Of a stretch of DNA of 64,000 nt, positions 60,421-64,000 are shown piece by piece. The notes below the pieces were generated by a model. That model searched no databases and was not told the DNA's origin. It was given only the letters and a program-made list of their open reading frames with translations. The stretch is from Chaetoderma sp. LZ-2023a (Eukaryota; Mollusca; Caudofoveata; Chaetodermatida; Chaetodermatidae), in the NCBI GenBank assembly GCA_034401795.1, contig CM067370.1:59259333-59323332 (forward strand). Direction: 5' to 3'. Both the position numbers and the translations under genes were made by a program. Position 1 is the first letter of the stretch. Every line of letters begins with the position of its first letter.

Positions 60421-61551
60421 AGACATTTACTTAGGAAATTAATTGAGAAGGAAACTTTAAATATGAGATAAATATTTGATTAAAGAGAATAATTCATCTT
60501 AAATTATAAACTGTGGAACGAAGATCTTGCGCATAATGATTAGTAAAAATTAGATAAATGATCCTACATTGTCTCAAGGTTGTGATATAGCGTATTCCGC
60601 TTAATAGCCTATGCTCTAATAGAAGCCCACCCCCTAACTTTGACATATGAGCTCCAATGATTTCTTAGCAGTTTCAAAACGGCAAAACTTATTAGAAGCC
60701 CACCCCCTAACTCAGCAGACTGTATAGGAAATTTTTTCTTAAGAGCAAATTTGTAAGAATAGCGTGTATAATAATAACAATCGTGTCACAGGGTGTGTCT
60801 ACTTCAGACCGATCTCTGCCCTGATATATTCCCGGCCCCTCTAGAAGTCAATACAGGCCTCGGATTTGTAAATCTCGCCCGCCTATTAGATTAATACTAG
60901 TAGTAGGCTACGTATGTTCAAGATATAATAAAGTTTATTCCACACTTTTGTTGTCAAGACGCGTAAAAAAGTCTTGGCGTGATTAAATACCTTCCTTATA
61001 AATATATTTTAAGACCAAATTTATGTACCAAACAACACGCACGGGAGAAAATGCACATCCATTTTGTAATGCCGATCAACATTAAATGATCCAAATTGCA
61101 TTATTACAAACGACAATATAGCCGGCTTCTTAAGTTGGCGAGCCAGCGGTTCTTGAGATGGGAGGCATCATGTTCTCGCGAGACATTATATGCTAACGGG
61201 AGTTTATCAAACGGGTACCCGTTTTTTAAGATCGGGATAATACCCAGTTCCTATTGCGCAATGATAATATATAGATATTCCCGAGTCCCCGATTCCAGAA
61301 TATTTATATCCGAGTACTCGCTCTAAAATAAACTCTTCAATTGAAGGCCCACCCACCACCACCCTGTAACCTTTTCTCATAAAAATTTCCTTTTCACACC
61401 TAAAAGATAATTATATTTGAAATTTTACCAATTAATGACAGGCTCATTATGACTGAAAGCCCTAAGGCAGCAACAGCTAGTAATATATTTTTAAAATATT
61501 CAACAGAATATGCTTTAATTTGTAAAGAATTACAGCTGTATCAAAGAACCA
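60421..61551. other. Spacer with P2 fragment
   Basis: GAAGCCCACCCCCTAACT occurs twice near 60620 and 60698. A P2 right half (AAGGCAGCAACAGCTAG...AAAATATTCAACAG) lies at 61437-61505. A 76-codon plus-strand frame at 61096-61326 (MHYYKRQYSRLLKLASQRFL) has no recognised motif. Confidence 0.4.
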
Positions 61552-63381
61552 CCACCAAACCGTTTATCCGATAGTTTCGAAAATTGCAAATTTGATATCA
61601 GAATACCCAAAAACACATAAAACCAATTTCGGCCTCAAAATCCATCAAATAAAAAATCCAATATGGACGCCAAACATGCTATATTTTGATTGGCCCATGG
61701 TGTCCAGGTTTTTTGACGGATCAACTTCCCGTGTACAAACTTTAATGGCTCTTGGTCCCTAATCATGTCTACCAAATTTTGGTACAACTAGGTCAACCAA
61801 GATGGCCACCAAACCATTTGACAAATCAAGATCCCTTGAACAAACTTGGTTCAGCTCATGCCCTAAATCATATTTCATCAGGTTTGCAGCAATCCCATAA
61901 GCGATTTCGCAGATTTTGACGTTTCTAAAAATCGGCCAAAATCCAAGATGGCCACTGGCCCAATAGGCCGATCGGCTTCGTTTGAACAAAGTTGAATCTC
62001 TACACCCTAAGGATGTTTCCTGCCAACTATAATTGAAATCGGCCAGGTAGTTCTCGAGAAGAAACCCTTTTAAATTTCCCATTGCTTTAGTATGGGAGCT
62101 TTTGGCGGGAAAATGATCCAAGATGGCCGCCAACCCGTTTATCCGACAGTTTCGAAAATTTCAAACCTGCGCTCAGAATACCCCAAAACACACACAAAAC
62201 CAATTTCAGCCTCAAAATACATCAAATAAAAAAATCCAATATGGCCACCAAACACGCTATATTTTGATTGGTCCACAGCGGCCATGTTTTTTGACGGATC
62301 AACTTCTCTTGAACAACCTTTAATGGCCCTTAGGCCCTAATCATATCTGCCAAATTTCGGCCTGATCCCTTCAGCAATTCTGGAGAAGTAATTTTCACTA
62401 CAACTAGGTTAACCAAGATGGCCACCGAACCATTTCACCAATCAATTTCCATTGGACAAACTTGGTTCAGCACTTGCCCTAAATTATATTTCATGAGGTT
62501 TGCATCAATCCCCCCAAGCGGTTTCGGAGATTTTTAAAAATGTTTCTAAAAATCGGCCAAAATCCAAGATGGCCACCGGCCCAATTGGACGATCACCTTT
62601 GTTTGAACAACCTTGAATCTCTATGCCCTAAGGATGCTTCCTGAAAAATATAATTGAAATCGACTCAGTAGTTCTCGAGAAGAAAACATTTTAAATTTCC
62701 CATTGCTTTAGTATGGGAGCTTTATGCGGGAAAATTATCCAAGATGGCTGCCAAACCGATTATCCGACAGTTTCGAAAATTGCAAATTTGTGATCAGAAT
62801 AGCGCAAAACACATACAAAACCAATTTCCATCAAATAAAAAAATCCAATATTGCCGCCAAACACCCTATATTTTGATTGGCCCACGCCGGCCATGTTTTT
62901 TGACGGATCAACTTCTCTTGAACAAACTTTAATGGCCCTTAGGCCCTAATCATACCTGCCAAATTTCGACCTGATCCCTTCAGCGGTTCTGGAGAAGTCA
63001 TTTTCGCTAGAACTAGGTCAACCAAGATGGCCGCCTAACCATTTGACCAATCAAGTTCCCTTGAATAAACTTGGTTCAGCTCTTGCCCTCAATCATATTT
63101 CATGAGGCTTGCATCAATCCCCTAAGCGGCTTTGGAGAAGACTTAGACGTTTCCTAAAATCGGCCTAAATCCAAGATGGCCACCGGCCAAATTGACCGAT
63201 CGGCTCCATTTGAACAAACCTGGATCCCTATGCCCTAAGGATGCTTCCTGCCAAATATAATTGAAATCGTCACAGCAGTTCTTGAGAAGTCATTTTAAAG
63301 GAAAAGTTGACGGACGGACGACTGACGACGGACGGTCGCCACGACATAAGCTCACTTGGCCTTTCAGGCCAGGTGAGCTAA
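61552..63381 (+). mobile_element. P1 element, left end missing
   Basis: Three tandem units of about 640 bases with ACCAAACCGTTTATCCGA, GACGGATCAACTT and CCAAGATGGCCACCGG phrases run to an intact right end (CTCACTTGGCCTTTCAGGCC-AGGTGAGCTAA). The last unit carries GACGGACGGACGACTGACG just before the end, as in other P1 copies. Confidence 0.75.
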
Positions 63382-64000
63382 CAAGTGGCTACTAGACACA
63401 GCCAGGTTTGACTGTGTATTGAATAGCGTGCGGACGACATGGTAGGGGGTTTCCCAGTAATGAGGCAGTTTCATGGTTTCAGTTCAGTTTCACTCTGTAG
63501 CCGACATGTTCTAGGGAATTTCCTAGTAATGAGGAAGTCAGCAGCAGCAATTTCCAGGAAATGGGAAAGCTATATTTAGACAAGTGGCTACAATGTATCA
63601 GATTTTGGCGGGAAATAACTCCAGTAAAAGGATCCCTGTTAAATATTTTGGAAACTATTTAACATAAGGTTGTTGCTGCCTTAGACTGCAACAACCTTCT
63701 GTTAGATTTTTCTTTTAATATGCAATGCTTACAGTTATACTGTCATGACTGTAGTGGCCCTATTGCCTGCTATCTGAGGTTTATAGATCTATGGATTTGT
63801 CATTCTCTGCAACTTTGTTTTCAAATGTAAAAGCATATTCTCGTTATAAATTGAGATTCTTCTTTATAATAACTATAATGATTAGCAGTTTGCCCCGAAA
63901 CGAGCGTAGTAGCGTAGGCTCATTGCAGGGCGCATTGACGATCTTTAATAACACAAAAATAGTGTACATTTCACACACACACACACACACACCCCCGCCC
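63382..64000. other. Spacer with P2 palindrome and (CA)n
   Basis: A phrase with TTTCCNAGTAATGAGG-like sequence is doubled at about 63450 and 63522. A P2 hairpin with core GTTGTTGCTGCCTTAGACTG lies at 63640-63720. A (CA)n run of about 11 units ends the window at 63971-63993. No gene recognised. Confidence 0.5.

Noticed and set aside
1-64000. CRISPR arrays, bacterial operons, rRNA or tRNA genes
   Set aside because: The tandem arrays lack unique spacers of constant length, introns and transposons show a eukaryote, and no tRNA cloverleaf was recognised by eye; a tRNAscan-type search would be decisive.

Overview
The window is nuclear DNA from an invertebrate animal, most likely a marine mollusc. 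Splice signals follow the GT/AG rule, introns are very long, and the DNA between exons is almost wholly transposon debris. A mollusc is inferred from palindrome-ended repeats opening ACAAGAGGCCC and closing CCAGGTGAGCTAA, which I associate with bivalve and other molluscan genomes. That association is from memory and was not searched.

The one host gene I can support is a piwi-like (PIWIL) Argonaute gene on the minus strand. Six coding exons were found by conceptual splicing: 46599-46459 (RG-rich N-terminus with the start ATG), 27616-27590 (a 27-base mini-exon), 18504-18282, 12022-11808, 10622-10498 and 9723-9643. Phases agree at every junction. Together they give about 270 residues, from the initiator Met to just before the PAZ domain. 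The gene then runs off the left edge. Its introns hold nearly every mobile element seen.

Layout: 1-7.8 kb is a mosaic of palindrome-ended repeats (called P1 here), interrupted by a 1.7 kb element (X) that has an inverted partner at 50.3-51.5 kb. 8-13.6 kb holds piwi exons 4-6, P1 remains and a perfect 106-base inverted repeat. 13.8-17.9 kb is a decayed non-LTR retrotransposon whose ORF1 looks like an SGNH hydrolase plus zinc knuckle. 18.3-18.5 kb is piwi exon 3. 18.9-20.0 kb is a hAT-type element with 8-base target duplications. 23.1-26.2 kb is a 3.05 kb DNA transposon with GGGTCATTCCA ends, ATGT target duplications and a 550-residue transposase-like ORF. 27.6 kb is the piwi mini-exon. 29.6-30.1 kb is a Penelope-like (GIY-YIG) remnant. 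31.9-33.5 kb is a Tc1-type DD34E transposon inserted in a TA repeat. 34.1-35.7 kb holds two abutting P1 copies.

35.7-44.5 kb is a nested stack. Penelope-like material with degenerate ACCGGT arrays and hammerhead-like cores is split by a non-LTR element (endonuclease, RT, RNase H), whose own coding region is split by a 1.54 kb hAT-type element. 46.5 kb is the first coding exon of piwi. 47-54 kb holds more hAT-like elements, a 151-base minisatellite, the second X copy and a decayed unknown coding region. 54.3-63.4 kb is three large P1 copies. Two short palindrome families are scattered throughout; the main one (P2) has a core near GCTGCCTTAGGCAGC and TTAA at some ends.

No rRNA, tRNA or CRISPR array was recognised. 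All protein-family calls come from reading motifs, not from database searches.
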